From positions 78,807,211 through 78,871,210 of the forward strand of contig OY726569.1 in NCBI GenBank assembly GCA_963383645.1: DNA of 64,000 nucleotides, read 5' to 3'. The notes below the pieces were generated by a model. That model had not been told where the DNA came from, did not search any database, and saw nothing but the letters and a program-made list of their open reading frames with translations. Origin of the DNA: Muscardinus avellanarius (lineage: Eukaryota; Chordata; Mammalia; Rodentia; Gliridae). This document shows, one piece after another, positions 42,097 to 53,490 of the stretch. The position numbers and the translations under genes are program-made. Numbering within the stretch: position 1 is the first letter of the stretch; each line of letters begins with the position of its first letter.

Positions 42097-42730
42097 GAGT
42101 GATCACTTATATAATGTGAGTGCTGTTTTGCATTTTTAGTGGGCTTGCTATGACTCTGACTACCCTTCTTTTACCCTCATAATACGGTAGGCAACCCAGA
42201 AATAAGCTCTATTTTTGTAGATAGAAAAGCAGCAGCTCAGACAAGCATCACTGAGCTGACAACTGCTCATTCTGGGCTCAAATGAAATCTTCTCATGAAC
42301 ATGTATGGGGGATCTTTGCTGAGCCACACATTTTGGTCATGGGAACACAGGGACAATTTCAGGTTCTGCATTGCTGGAGCACTCAGGCCAAAGTACTTCC
42401 TTGGGGCAGCACAGCAAATATTAGAGATATGGAGTATGTCCAGATTTCCACTGTAATGTCCTGGCTCCTTCTGTGAAGTCACCTGCATCACTGCACTTCT
42501 GATGTGTGAGCCCCTCAACCCTCCATCACAGATAACCGTGGACCTAGTGTTGACTGTATGCACACAGGGAACAGCTCCCGAGGATGTGAGGAAGTTTAGG
42601 ATGTGACCCTGGTCATCAAAGAAAGCATTTATTTTAGCTGTGGAATAGGCCAGATACATAAAATAGAAAGAGATGACAAGTCTGGATTTCCTCATAGTGG
42701 CCTGTCTTTGAATGCTCTGGTCCATCCATT
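42097..42730. other. Single-copy stretch with a 163-codon minus-strand open frame
   Basis: The minus frame 42758-42267 is not repeat-derived as far as I can see, but shows no recognisable domain, signal peptide or splice context. Not called as a gene. Confidence 0.35.
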
Positions 42731-42925
42731 TGAATTCCCTTGTCCCAACCATCTGCATGTTCCTAAAGCTCAGCCCAAGTACTCTCCATCAGTGTCTCTT
42801 CCCAGACTCCTCAGTCTGGGCTGGAAGCCCCTAGTCTGACATCTTAGAGTAGCCTGTATTTTCCCTATCATAGCATTCAGCACACTATACTGTGCATGCG
42901 TGGGAGCCCTATTTTATTATTTATT

Positions 42926-42995
42926 TATCTCAGTAACGGGGATTGAGCTCAGGGGCATTCTACCTCTGAGCTATATCCACAGCCCTATTTTTATT

Positions 42996-43040
<45 letters not shown>

Positions 43041-43337
43041 TTTTTGGTGGTACAGGGGTTCCTGGAAGCCCTTCTACCTCCGGGCCACACTCCCAGACCT
43101 ATTTTATATTTTTTTGAAACAGGTCTCTTAAACCAGCGCGGCTGGCTACGAACCTGCGCGATCCTCCTGTTTCCACCTCCCAAGCACGGGGATTACAAGC
43201 ATGCGCCACCATGCCTGGCTATTTTTTTTTTTTGAAATAGGGTCTCACTAAGTTGCAGAGAGCCTCACTAAGTTACTGAGGCTGTCTGCAAACCTGTAAT
43301 CCTCCTTTCTCATCCTTCCAGGTACTGGGGTTACAGT
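42926..43337 (-). mobile_element. B1-ID SINE with (TTTA)n and a nested hairpin-subfamily SINE
   Basis: Outer copy 42926-42990 and 43222-43337. (TTTA)11 at 42994-43037. Inner variant SINE 43042-43221 with GGTTCCTGGAAGCCCTTCTA. Confidence 0.83.
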
Positions 43338-43472
43338 TTTTTTTTTTTCTTCTGAAACAGGAGCTCACTAAGTTGCTAAGGGTCTTGCTAAGTTGCTGAG
43401 GCTGGCCTTGATCCTCCAGTCTCAGCCTCCCAAGTACTGGGATTACATGCATGCACCACCGAGCCCAGCACA
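43338..43472 (-). mobile_element. B1-like SINE half
   Basis: Poly(T), TTCTGAAACAGGAGCTCAC ... CATGCACCACCGAGCCC. Confidence 0.78.
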
Positions 43473-43664
43473 CTGAACTCTTATATCTGACTTGTCTCTC
43501 TCTCTTGCCTGACTCAGTTTCTGGGAGGAGAATAGGGCTGTATTTTATCTCTGGTATCTAATCTGGCCTTGACATAAGTAGACATTTATTAGGTATTTGT
43601 AAAATATTCTATTTCCATTGCCTCCAGCATATAAGCTTGAAGGCCCCTTATAGCTGTGTGTGTA

Positions 43665-43742
43665 TGGTGCTGGGAAGCGAATCCAGGGCCCCACACATGC
43701 TAAGCAAGAAAGAGCTCTACCACTGAGCTATGGCCCCAGCTG
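43665..43742 (-). mobile_element. Classical ID element
   Basis: GGTGCTGGGAAGCGAATCCA ... AGAGCTCTACCACTGAGCTA; keeps the anticodon-side arm. Confidence 0.78.
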
Positions 43743-43887
43743 TGCTTGCCATCGCTCAGTGACAGAGGGCTTAATTTCACTGAGGCATGGCTTCATTTAA
43801 TAGTGAAGGGCACTACCTCACTGTGTTCCTCTTTCCTCCTCAGGAATCTAATGATAACTAGAGCGTGTCTCTTGTTAGGAAGACCAG

Positions 43888-44085
43888 GGCTGAGCTGAGA
43901 GGTAGCACATGCTGGTAATCCTGAGACAGGAGGATTGCAGGTTGGAAGCCAGCCTCAGCAACTCAATGAAACCCTCAGCAATGTAGGGAGGGCCTATCTC
44001 AAAGTAAAAAATAAAAATAAGGCTGGGAGCGTAGCTTGGAGATGGAATGACCCTGGCTGCAATCCTCAGCACCCCCCTAAAAAAA
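43888..44085 (+). mobile_element. B1-ID dimer SINE, old
   Basis: GGTAGCACATGCTGGTAATC ... CTGCAATCCTCAGCACC. Confidence 0.78.
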
Positions 44086-44483
44086 ACTATCAGGGCTGCA
44101 GGAGTCCAATGGGAACTTTCTGTTCACTCCTATTTACCTGGTTGCTGGGCAGGTGAAGCTGGAAAAATTCAGTGTCTAGGCAACATGAACCCTCAGGAAA
44201 GGAAATTAGCCAGAAGTATTTGCAGATTAAAATGGCAAGGAAACTTGATGGAAACAAACATTCAAAGTACCTGCCAGGCTTTGAATAATGTCAGAAGAGA
44301 AGAGCCTAGAACCAGCTGGAGGAAAAAGATAAGAAACACATTTATTTCCTCTGCACAGACCATATCAACTGAACTCCCCAACCCCCCATACCTTGTGTTT
44401 TACTATTAAAAAACAATTGACTGCATTTTCCAGGAAAGCTTTACTGTATGAGTATCTCTGTCGTTGGGAAAAACTGAGTCCAC
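44086..44483. other. Intergenic single-copy stretch
   Basis: Nothing recognised. Confidence 0.4.
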
Positions 44484-44705
44484 GGCTGGGTGCAGTGGTG
44501 CCCGCCTGTAGTCCCAGCAATGTTGGAGGCTGAGGCAAGACGATCGCAAGCTCGAGGCCAGCCTGGGAAACTTAGCAAGACCCTGTCTCAGAATAAAATA
44601 AAAAGGACTGAAGATGCAACTCAGTGGTAGAGCGCTTGCCTAGCATGCATGAGGCCCCGGGCTCAATCCCCAGCACCCCAAACCGAACCAAACCAAAACA
44701 AAATA
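44484..44705 (+). mobile_element. B1-ID dimer SINE with classical ID half
   Basis: GGCTGGGTGCAGTGGTGCCC; ID half TAGAGCGCTTGCCTAGCATG with full arm, ending CAATCCCCAGCACCCC. Probable ancestral form. Confidence 0.83.
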
Positions 44706-45427
44706 ATCTGAATCCAAGACATTAGCAAATTTGTTTGACAGCACGGTGTTGCTGTCCATGGTGCTGACGCCCAGGTAGGGCCCGACGGCCTCTGAGTCTT
44801 AGCCAGGGTGGCCTGTCCCCACAGATGACCCTGTGATGAATGGTGGGAGGAAGGTGGATCCTGAACAAGGAAGATCTGAAGCCCTTAATTGAAATACAAG
44901 TCTACAGCCTATTATCTGGAACCCTGGGGCTAGATATTTTTCAGAATTTTCAGATTTTAACAAGGTAATAGGATGCATTACACTATATTGCATAAAACCC
45001 TTAGTGAGGCCTGAGGCTGTACCACACAGTCAAGAGCATCAATATTTCTCCAGTAAAATGTATGACCAGTCAGCCTGTGTGTGATCGATAAAGACGTTTA
45101 ATAATCTCACAGCAGTTCAGGTCAGGGTCTTCCTCCAACTTGGGTCACCTTGGGTTTAAAAGTAAACACACTGTTCAGCTTTAAAATGGTTTAGATTTCA
45201 GAATTTTGGTTAAAGGACTGTGAGTCCACATTGGTTCCAGCCTCACCTATGGGTCAGGCTGACCTGCAAAAATTCCTGTGGTCGAGCAAACTTTCCAACT
45301 TGTAAACAGCTTGGCTGCAGGTTGGAGGCAGGGGATGGGTGCGAATGAACGAAACCAAGGAAAAGAAGCTTAGATTGTCTATTCCTCAGACTGCCTACCT
45401 CAACCAGATTCAAGATTCACAAGAAAA
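44706..45427. other. Intergenic single-copy stretch
   Basis: AT-rich; nothing recognised. Confidence 0.4.
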
Positions 45428-45620
45428 CTGGGCATGGTGGTGCACACCTGTCACCCCAGCATTTAGGAGGCTAAGACAGGAGGATCAAAGATTGGAGATC
45501 AGCCTTGGCAACTTAGTAAGGTTCTCAGCAACTTAGTGTGATCCAAAAAAAAATTAAAATAGGGTTCTAGCTTAGAGGTAGAATGCCCTTGGGTTCAACA
45601 TCCATCACCAAAAAAAAAGT
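45428..45620 (+). mobile_element. B1-ID dimer SINE
   Basis: GGGCATGGTGGTGCACACCT ... GGTTCAACATCCATCACC. Confidence 0.8.
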
Positions 45621-45649
45621 GTAAGTTTTCCTACTGGACAATAGATAGC

Positions 45650-45661
45650 AGTGTGTGTGTG

Positions 45662-45700
<39 letters not shown>
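45650..45700. repeat. (TG)n microsatellite at a SINE 3' end
   Basis: About 25 units beside antisense SINE 45702-45899. Confidence 0.95.
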
Positions 45701-45701
<1 letters not shown>

Positions 45702-45702
<1 letters not shown>

Positions 45703-45899
45703 TGTCTTGCTTTTGATTGAACCATTGAACTATTGAACTCAGGGGAATTTTGCCTCTAAGCTACATACCCAGCCCTATTTTATATTTTTATTTGGAATCA
45801 GGATCTTGCTAAATTGCTGAGGCTGGCTTTGAACCTGTGATCCTCCTGTCTCAGTCTCTCAAGTACTAAAATTATGGGCAGATGCCACCATGCCCTGCT
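45702..45899 (-). mobile_element. B1-ID dimer SINE
   Basis: ATTGAACTCAGGGGAATTTT ... GCCACCATGCCCTGC. Confidence 0.8.
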
Positions 45900-46079
45900 A
45901 GCTAGTCATTCTTGAGGTATAGCTGGGGATTCTGGCAGCCACACGGTTGGCACACAGATTGGGAAAAAATAAATAAGTGGCCACTCACCTTTTCAGAAGC
46001 CTGCCTGCCCTGTGAGTGGGGGCAATCTCCTGCCTCAGGAGCAGGAGCAGAGCTGGGATTCCTGGGATGGGGGAGGAAT

Positions 46080-46290
46080 GTCCTGTAGTCTGCACATAAT
46101 GATGGCATTGGCTGCTCGGTGCCCGCCAATCTCTCTAAGAAGCTCTTGACACACATTATCTTTCTTATCCTTATCACTACTCTGCCGAGGTGGCCCTTAT
46201 CTCATTTCACATAGGGGGAAACCGAGGTTCACAGAGGTTAAGTGAAGCTGGCAAATGGCGGGAACAGGGCCAACCTCACACCTGCCTTCC
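46080..46290 (+). repeat. MIR SINE
   Basis: CACATTATCTTTCTTATCC, GGGGGAAACCGAGGTTCACA, GGTTAAGTGAAGCTGGCAAA. Confidence 0.65.
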
Positions 46291-46662
46291 CTGGGATGGG
46301 TGCTGCCTTGAGTGTCAGTGGGGGGATTAAATGGTGGCTGGTCTTGAGTCAGTTTAGCCTGGAGTGGGTTTGGACACGACCATCGCTGTGAAATGATGTA
46401 TCTTTACAGTTAGAGTATATTTTTAACTTTAAAAAATAAAACAAGCAAATCATTGCACATCAAGTGGAGAAATGAAGGGCAAAAGTTGCTCCTGCTCCAC
46501 CCTCCTTGACCCACTCCCAACCAGCGAATCATTTACTTCCTTTCCTCTCAGAAGTCTATATGTGCATTTTAGTACAGTAGGTTACACGTGGTCCATCAGG
46601 GCTTTAGTCATTCTTTGGCCTTAGCAATATATATTTATGTCTGAACATACAGAATCTCATGA
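46291..46662. other. Intergenic stretch, possibly old L1-like
   Basis: AT-rich 3' part (TAGCAATATATATTTATGTC); not confidently assigned. Confidence 0.35.
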
Positions 46663-46861
46663 TTTTTTTTTTTTTTTGTGGTACTGGGGATTGAACTCAG
46701 GGGCATTCTACCTTTGAGCTACACTCCCAGCTCAATATTTTAAAAAATATTTTACTTTGAAACAGGGCCTCAGTAAATTGCTGAGGCTGGCTTCAATCCT
46801 GAAATCCTCTTGTCTTACCTCCTAAATACTGAGATTACAGGCATGAGCCACTATGCCCAGT
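46663..46861 (-). mobile_element. B1-ID dimer SINE
   Basis: Poly(T), GTGGTACTGGGGATTGAACT ... CACTATGCCCAG. Confidence 0.83.
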
Positions 46862-47077
46862 TTTTTTTTTTGTTCATTTGTCTGTTTTTGTTTTTGTTTT
46901 TGTTTTTACTGGGGATTAAACCCACAGGCATTCTACTTTTATTTTTATTTTGAAAAAGGGTCTCACTAGGTTAATAAGGGTCTCAGTATTTGCTGAGGCT
47001 GTCCTTCAACCTGTGATCCTCCTGTTTCAGCCTCTCAAGTACTAGGATTACAGGCGTTCGCCACAATGCTCAGCTTG
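46862..47077 (-). mobile_element. B1-ID dimer SINE, ID half shortened
   Basis: TTACTGGGGATTAAACCCAC ... GCCACAATGCTCAGC; (TTTTTG)n tail at 46882-46905. Confidence 0.8.
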
Positions 47078-47099
47078 TGTTTGTTTGTATTACACTAGT

Positions 47100-47322
47100 T
47101 TTTTTATTTTTATTTTTGTGGGTCTGGAGGAGGAAACCAGGGGCATTTGACCTCTGAGCTACACCTCCTGCCCTGCTTTTTTATTCTTTATTTTGAAATT
47201 GGGTCTCACTAAGTTGCAGAGGGCCTCACTAAGTAGCTGAAGCTGTTCGTGAACCACTACGATCCTCCGGTCTCAGCCTCCCGAATGCTGGGATTACAAG
47301 CGTGCACCGCCACATCTGGCTG
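47100..47322 (-). mobile_element. B1-ID dimer SINE, GTGGGTCTGG-end subfamily
   Basis: GTGGGTCTGGAGGAGGAAAC ... CGCCACATCTGGC. Third SINE of a head-to-tail antisense trio. Confidence 0.83.
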
Positions 47323-47471
47323 TTTTTTTTTTTTTTTAATAAAATGTTAAGCATTCTAGTAAAACAATAAAGAAAAGAATAAGTTTCTATTTAATAGACT
47401 TTAAAACATGCATGCATAATTGTGTATTTGCTTTGGAAGAAGCATAACATAGTGGTTAAGAACTTAGAGCT

Positions 47472-47715
47472 AAACTGGGCGTGATGGCACACACTTGTAA
47501 TCCCAGCATTTGGGAGGCTGAGACTGGAGGATCACAGTTATTGGACAGCCTCAGCTACTTAGTGAGGCACTTTGCAACTCAGTGAGACCCGGTTTCAAAA
47601 TAAAGAATAAAAAATAGGGTAGGGGGTGTAGCTCGGAGGTCGAATGCCCCGGGTTCTATCCCCAGACCCACAAAACAAACAAACAAACAAACAATCAAAC
47701 AAACAAAACCCAAAA
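47472..47715 (+). mobile_element. B1-ID dimer SINE with (CAAA)n tail
   Basis: ACTGGGCGTGATGGCACACA ... CTATCCCCAGACCCAC. Confidence 0.85.
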
Positions 47716-47723
47716 AACTTAGA

Positions 47724-48185
47724 GCTGGCTGGACATGGTGGTTCATGCCTGTTATCCTAGCTACTAGGGATGCTGAATTAGAACGGTCACAAATTAGAGG
47801 CCAGTTAGAGGTCACAAGTTAGAGGGCTACTGAGAAGCCCTTGTCTCAAAAATAAAGAGGGATGGGTGTAATTCAGTAGTAGAGCACTTGCCTAGTATGT
47901 ACTGGGCCCTGGGTTCAAACCACAGCATTGCTGCCGGGGCGTGGTGGCGCACGCTTGTAATCCCCGCGCTTGGGAGGCGGAGACAGGAGGATCGTGCTGG
48001 TTCGAAGCCAGCCTTGCTGGCTTAAGAGACCCTGGTTCCAAATAAAAAATATAAAATAGGTCTGGGAGTGTAGCCCAGAAGTAGAAGGGTTTCCAGGAAC
48101 CCCAGTACCACCAAACAAACAAAACAAAACAAAACAAAAAAAACAAAAAAAAACAAAAACAAAAAACCACAGCATTGCAGACAAA
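47724..48185 (+). mobile_element. Old B1-ID SINE with nested hairpin-subfamily SINE and perfect TSD
   Basis: Outer 47724-47931 has a classical ID core (AGAGCACTTGCCTAGTATG). Inner 47932-48108 plus A-rich tail. The 15-bp repeat AAACCACAGCATTGC at 47917-47931 and 48164-48178 is an exact target-site duplication. Confidence 0.88.
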
Positions 48186-48234
48186 CAACAGCAGCATCAG
48201 CACCAAGCAGCCTAGAGATAGAGCATGTGGAGCT

Positions 48235-48430
48235 AAGTCTCCATTCTGTCTTTCTGTCTCTCATCAGCTCCGTGACTCTGGATAAATCACAGAGCCTTTC
48301 TAAGCCTCAGTTTCTCTTTCTGCAAAGTGGGCCTAATAATGGTGCTTCCCCCGCAGAGCTGTGAAAACTAGAAGAGGAAATGCAGTTGATGGGTTTAGTA
48401 CAGTGCCCGGCGCGGAGCGAGGGGTTCAAA
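48235..48430 (-). repeat. MIR SINE, antisense
   Basis: CCGTGACTCTGGATAAATCA, TAAGCCTCAGTTTCTC, TTTAGTACAGTGCCCGGC. Confidence 0.7.
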
Positions 48431-48798
48431 TCCAAAGAAGCCTGTGCTTACTGATGAGCAGGCGTACAGGGATCCCCTAAGACTGCCTTGGAGGAAGCCC
48501 TCCTTGAGAACATTGCATTCTCCTTCCCTGGAGTGTGAGTCTAAGTGGAATCCTGCGATCTCTGCTCTCCTTCCCTGCCAATCACAAACGAACCACAGTA
48601 AAGAAGAAGTTTAGAAGCCACTACTCTTGGCAGATTGAACCTTGGGCCGTGGGCACTAAGCTCCTGCCTTGGGGAAGGACGCAGGATGGGTCTATGGAGC
48701 TCAGGAGCAAAGCACGGAGCTTCAAGTCAGTTCAAGGCCTAAATCTGCTATTGCTTTACTGTGTGGCTTGGACAAATCCCTTCTTCTCATGGGAGAAT
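48431..48798. other. Intergenic single-copy stretch
   Basis: Nothing recognised. Confidence 0.4.
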
Positions 48799-48980
48799 CC
48801 CCCCCACAATGCTACCGAGGACTCAACTCAGGGGTGCTCTACCACCAAGCTATGCCCTGAGCTCTCTTGTTTTGATATAGGGTCTCACTAAATCGCCCAG
48901 GTTGGCCTCGAACTTGAGATTCTCTGCCTCAGCCTCCGAGGTACTGGGATTATAAATGCGTGCCATCGCAACAGGCCCCA
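48799..48980 (-). mobile_element. Older B1-ID SINE
   Basis: GAGGACTCAACTCAGGGGTG, ATCGCCCAGGTTGGCCTCGA ... CCATCGCAACAGGCC. Confidence 0.78.
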
Positions 48981-49059
48981 GTCCTAATTTTTTTTTTTCA
49001 TCAGGAGATTTCTAAATGCCATCCAGCTCCAGTATTCTAAGCTTCTGTTCTGATTCCCA

Positions 49060-49062
49060 GGA

Positions 49063-49093
<31 letters not shown>

Positions 49094-49095
49094 AT
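49060..49095. repeat. Poly(T) tract
   Basis: About 29 T; no SINE directly attached. Confidence 0.9.
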
Positions 49096-49224
49096 TCCCA
49101 GAACTAGGCAGACGTGGCTGCAGGCAACTGCTGCTCTTAGAGATCTGCTAGTAAATCCGGTTTTGGTACCTGGTCTACGTAGCGAGCACAGTGCTCCTAA
49201 AGCTTTGGAGGCTCTGAAATCAGA

Positions 49225-49335
49225 GATTCGGACTCCAGTTTTAACGCAGCCACTTCTTAACTAGGCATATTAATTAAATTCTCTGAGCCTCAGTTTTTTC
49301 ATTATGTAACACGGGTTTAATAATAGCTTCGACCA
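49225..49335 (-). repeat. MIR fragment, antisense
   Basis: TCTGAGCCTCAGTTTTTTCA, TAACACGGGTTTAATAATAG. Confidence 0.6.
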
Positions 49336-49420
49336 GGGCTGGGGGTGTGGGTCAGTGCTAGAGTGCTCACCTGGCATGCCTGAGGCCCTGGGTTTGATCC
49401 CCAGCACTGGAAAAAGAAGT
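49336..49420 (+). mobile_element. Classical ID element
   Basis: GGGCTGGGGGTGTGGGTCAG ... GTGCTCACCTGGCATGCCTG ... GATCCCCAGCACTGG. Confidence 0.8.
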
Positions 49421-49432
49421 ATTTGGGGGGGG

Positions 49433-49622
49433 GATAGTACTAGAGATTGAACCCAGGGGCAGTCTACCCCTGAGTTATACCCCCCAGCCCTTTCTATTTA
49501 TTTATTTTCATTTTAAATTGCTGAGAGTGTCATTAACTTGCTGAAGCTGGCCTCAAACCTGTGATCCTCCTGCCTCAGTTTCCCAAGTGCTAGATTACAG
49601 GTATGGGCCATCATGCCCAGCA
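49433..49622 (-). mobile_element. B1-ID dimer SINE
   Basis: TAGTACTAGAGATTGAACCC ... GCCATCATGCCCAGC. Confidence 0.82.
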
Positions 49623-50098
49623 GAAATTCAACAGTTAATTGTTGGGTGAGAAGAATGAATCTAAAAAGAAAGCAAGGGGGAGGGGGAAGTAAAATCAAGC
49701 CAAGAAATCCTGGGTCACAGAACGGAAGAAAAGAGTGATTCATGGGAGAGGGAGAGCTCGGCTTTGTAGAAAGATGAGGTAAAGGAGGCCTGAAAGGCGC
49801 TCATTGCATTGACCAGCGCGGACATCCTTGGTGACCTTAGTGAGTGCTGCGGATGTGGGGTGCTGGGGTGGCGTCCAGGGTTGAGGAGGGAGTGGGGGGT
49901 GAGGAACAATCACAGTGAATGCAGAACAGTTTCTCATAACTGTGAAGGGGAGGCCAGAGACTGGGCAGTCATCTGGGCCCCCCGGGAGGTTTGCATGATA
50001 AACAGCATATAAAATGTGTGGGGTGGCACAGAATGAGCTGCGACAGAGGGCCTCTGCCTTACAGAAAATGATGTGAATTCTTTGAAAGACCCAGGTGC
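49623..50098. other. Intergenic single-copy stretch
   Basis: Nothing recognised. Confidence 0.4.
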
Positions 50099-50289
50099 CC
50101 CGGGGGTGGTGGTACACACCTGTCACCCCAGCACTTGGAAGGCTGAGACAGGAGGATTGCAGGTTCAAGGCCAGCATCAGCAATTTAGTGTGACTTGCAG
50201 CAACCTAGGGAGTCCCTGTTTCAAAACAAAAAAATAAAATAGGGCTAGGGATGTGGCTCAGAGGCAGAATGCCCCCGAGTTCAATCCCC

Positions 50290-50339
<50 letters not shown>

Positions 50340-50342
50340 GTG

Positions 50343-50372
<30 letters not shown>
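50099..50372 (+). mobile_element. B1-ID dimer SINE with (CA)n tail
   Basis: GGGGTGGTGGTACACACCTG ... TCAATCCCCAGTAAC, (CA)n with a CGCACGTGCA interruption. Confidence 0.83.
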
Positions 50373-50373
<1 letters not shown>

Positions 50374-50784
50374 GATGTTGGTGCTTCTACATGGCATCGG
50401 GGAGGCTTGCCATTTGCAGACCATGAAATGGGCTAAATCCTTTTGGAAGGGAGGATTGGAGGAGGACAGCTGGCAAGGAGGGAGGTTGAGGCTGCCTTCT
50501 CCAGGAACCACAGGGTTGTGGGCTGAGGGAGGGCAGGCTGAGTCCATGTCCGTGGTGAGGAGTGAGGGGTGGGGAGGAATGACGTCCCATGAATGTGGAA
50601 AGGTCCAGGGCTCCTCGAGCACAGCTCCATCACCACACTGGAAGCCCTCATCATCCAACACTGCGCCCTTAACTCCTGGAGCACGTAGAGCCCTGCGCAA
50701 CCAGCGATCATTTATTTGAGATTAGCACAGTAACAAAATGGTATTTATCAAGTGGAATTTATTGTGTATGTTCAATTTGTTGTG
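50373..50784. other. Intergenic single-copy stretch
   Basis: Nothing recognised. Confidence 0.4.
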
Positions 50785-50990
50785 TGTGTGGTACTGGGGG
50801 TGGAACCCAGGGACTTTTCTACCTCTGGGCTATACTCCCAGACCTATTTTATACTTTATTTGGAAACAGGGTCTCACTAAATTGCTGAGAGCCTCACTAA
50901 GTAGCTGAGGCTGGCTTTGAACCCATGCGATCCTCCCATCTCAGCCTCCCAAGTGCTGGGATTACAAGCGTGCGCCACCACATCCGGCCT
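50785..50990 (-). mobile_element. B1-ID dimer SINE, full length
   Basis: TGGTACTGGGGGTGGAACCC ... GCCACCACATCCGGCC. Confidence 0.86.
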
Positions 50991-51146
50991 TATACATTCA
51001 ATTTTTACAAATTTATTTAGGATAAGATCAGTAAGTGAGAAAAGTGAGGTCATTTTGATGGTGTAAAAAAAAAAAAAGACCTAAGTTTTATTGCCTTCAG
51101 AAACCAGCTTGTTTCTTTAGTTTGCTTTGATTATAAAAGAACCACT

Positions 51147-51345
51147 AAGTCAGGCGTGATGGTGCACACCTGCAATCTCAGCTACTTGGGAGGCTGAGAC
51201 TGGAGGATTGCAAGTTTGAGACCAGCCTGGGCAACTTAGTGAGATCCCATCTCACAGTAAAAAATAATAAGGGCTGGGGTTGTAACGCAGTAATAGAGTG
51301 CCCCTGGGTTCAAACCCCAGTATCACAAAACAAAACAAGACCACA
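51147..51345 (+). mobile_element. B1-ID dimer SINE, old
   Basis: AGTCAGGCGTGATGGTGCAC, GACCAGCCTGGGCAACTTAG ... TCAAACCCCAGTATCAC. Confidence 0.8.
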
Positions 51346-51660
51346 AAACCCAATTCATTTAGAGGGTAGTTCAAATAATAACAGTCTTACCTTGCAATAT
51401 TAGAATATTCTTTAGTTAACCAAAGATGGAACAAAGACATTTGATCTGTACAAAATGAGTGGGTCAAGAGAATTAATGGACTTCTAATATGCCAAAATAA
51501 GATGCATATTTAAGTACATGGTGTCTCAATAGAGATGTGTGTATACATATATTTATGTATTTAAATTTTACATATTATTTTTACAAATTATGTGCAATAT
51601 GTATGTTTTACTACATTTTCATTTATATCTGAAAAAATCCTGAGGTCTTTATGTTATCCC
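51346..51660. other. AT-rich intergenic stretch
   Basis: No repeat family recognised; contains TACATATATTTATGTATTTA. Confidence 0.4.
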
Positions 51661-51662
51661 TC

Positions 51663-52107
51663 CTTTTTTTTTTTTTTTTTGGTGCTGGGGATTGAAACCA
51701 GGGGCATTCTTCCTCTGAGTTATATCTCCAGACCTTTTTTTTTTTTTTTTTTTTTAATTTTAAACAGGGTCTCTCTCGCCGGGCATGGTGGTGCATGCTT
51801 GCAATCCCAGTGCCTGGGAGGCTGAGACAGGAGGATCGCACAGGTTCAAAGCCAGCCTCAGCTACTTAGTGAGGCTCTCAGCAACCTAGTGAGACCCTGT
51901 TTTCAAATAAACTATAAAACAGGTCTGGGAGTATAGCCCAGAGGTAGAAAAGCTCCTGGGTTCCACCCCCAATACCACACACACAAAAAAACAACAAAAC
52001 AAACCAGGGTCTAAGTTGCTGGGGGCAGGGGGTCCTCCAAGCTCTGATCCTCCTGTCTCAGCCTCCCAAGTATTGGGATTAGAGGCATGTTCCACCACAT
52101 CAGGTTT
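51663..52107 (-). mobile_element. B1-ID SINE carrying an inserted SINE in opposite orientation
   Basis: Outer antisense copy 51663-51777 and 52003-52107. Inner plus-strand copy 51778-52000 starts GCCGGGCATGGTGGTGCATG and ends CACCCCCAATACC. Confidence 0.83.
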
Positions 52108-52243
52108 ATTATCGTTTTTTAGTGTAAAAGAAAATTGAGTCTCAACGAGATTAGGTAGACCTCTATTTCTGGAAACATTAAAGTCTGGTGTGAAAGTTGT
52201 CAGAATCAAGTGGGGTTGTGTCAAATCCTAACAAAAAGTAAAT

Positions 52244-52430
52244 ATTACTCAGGAGGCTGAAGAAGGAAGCTTCCAAGTATGTGGTCAGTGTTGGCAAATT
52301 AGCAAGACTTTGTCTCAAAACAAAAAGTTAAAAAGACCTGGGGACAAAGCTCAGTAGTCAAGTGCTTGCCTAGCATGCGCGAGGCCCTGGGTTCAGTCTT
52401 CGGTACTGCAATAAACGAACAAACAAGATA
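52244..52430 (+). mobile_element. Old B1-ID SINE with classical ID half
   Basis: GTGCTTGCCTAGCATGCGCG ... GGTTCAGTCTTCGGTACTGC; B1 start lost. Confidence 0.78.
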
Positions 52431-52700
52431 CTAAGAATAAGAAGAAAGAAAGAAAGCCAGAATTAGAGTCTAAGAAGGGAGGGCCTTTGTGCACAGGCGC
52501 CCCTGATAAAAACTACTGCAAAGGCTCTCTGAAGTGCTCTTACGCACACATGCCTGCAACAAGAACTTTTGTCAAGGACTTTCCAAACTGCAGCTTGCTA
52601 CATGAGTCACGGGATGGCTAGCGGATGCGGGAGGACACTTGCGGGGCACTGTCTCCATTGATGATCTGATGTCAGCTCCCGAGGTAATGTTCTGTGACCA
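52431..52700. other. Intergenic single-copy stretch
   Basis: Nothing recognised apart from (GAAA)4 at about 52442-52457. Confidence 0.4.
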
Positions 52701-52792
52701 ATGTGCGCTCGCTCTTGCTCTCGCTCTCGCTCTCTCTCTCCTCTCTCTCGCTCTCTCCTCTCTCTCTCGCTCTCTCCTCTCTCTCCTCTCTC

Positions 52793-52858
<66 letters not shown>

Positions 52859-53399
52859 ACTCTCTCTCTCACTCTCGCTCTCTCGCTCTCTCCTCTCTCG
52901 CTCTCTCCTCTCTCTCGCTCTCGCTCTCTCTCTCCTCTCTCTCGCTCTCTCTCTCCTCTCTCTCTCCTCTCTCTCTCCTCTCTCTCTCGCTCTCGCTCTC
53001 TCTCTCCTCTCTCTCTCGCTCTCTCCTCTCTCTCTCTCACTCTCGCTCTCGCTCTCTCCTCTCTCTCTCTCTCCTCTCTCTCGCTCTCTCCTCTCTCTCT
53101 CTCGCTCTCGCTCTCTCCTCTCTCTCTCGCTCTCGCTCTCGCTCTCTCTCTCTCCTCTCTCTCTCGCTCTCTCCTCTCTCTCTCGCTCTCGCTCTCTCCT
53201 CTCTCTCTCGCTCTCGCTCTCTCTCTCTCGCTCTCGCTCTCTCCTCTCTCTCTCGCTCTCTCCTCTCTCTCTCGCTCTCGCTCTCTCTCTCTCGCTCTCG
53301 CTCTCTCCTCTCTCTCTCGCTCTCGCTCTCTCTCTCCTCTCTCTCTCTCGCTCTCTCTCTCCTCTCTCTCTCGCTCTCTCCTCTCTCTCTCGCTCTCTC

Positions 53400-53438
<39 letters not shown>

Positions 53439-53454
53439 GCTCTCTCGCTCTCTC

Positions 53455-53490
<36 letters not shown>

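Larger units (their letters stand above)
42735..43650 (-). mobile_element. L2 3' fragment, antisense, split by SINEs
   Basis: 42735-42897 (CCCTATCATAGCATTCAGCA) and 43472-43650 (AGAATAGGGCTGTATTTTAT, AGTAGACATTTATTAGGTA). Confidence 0.5.
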
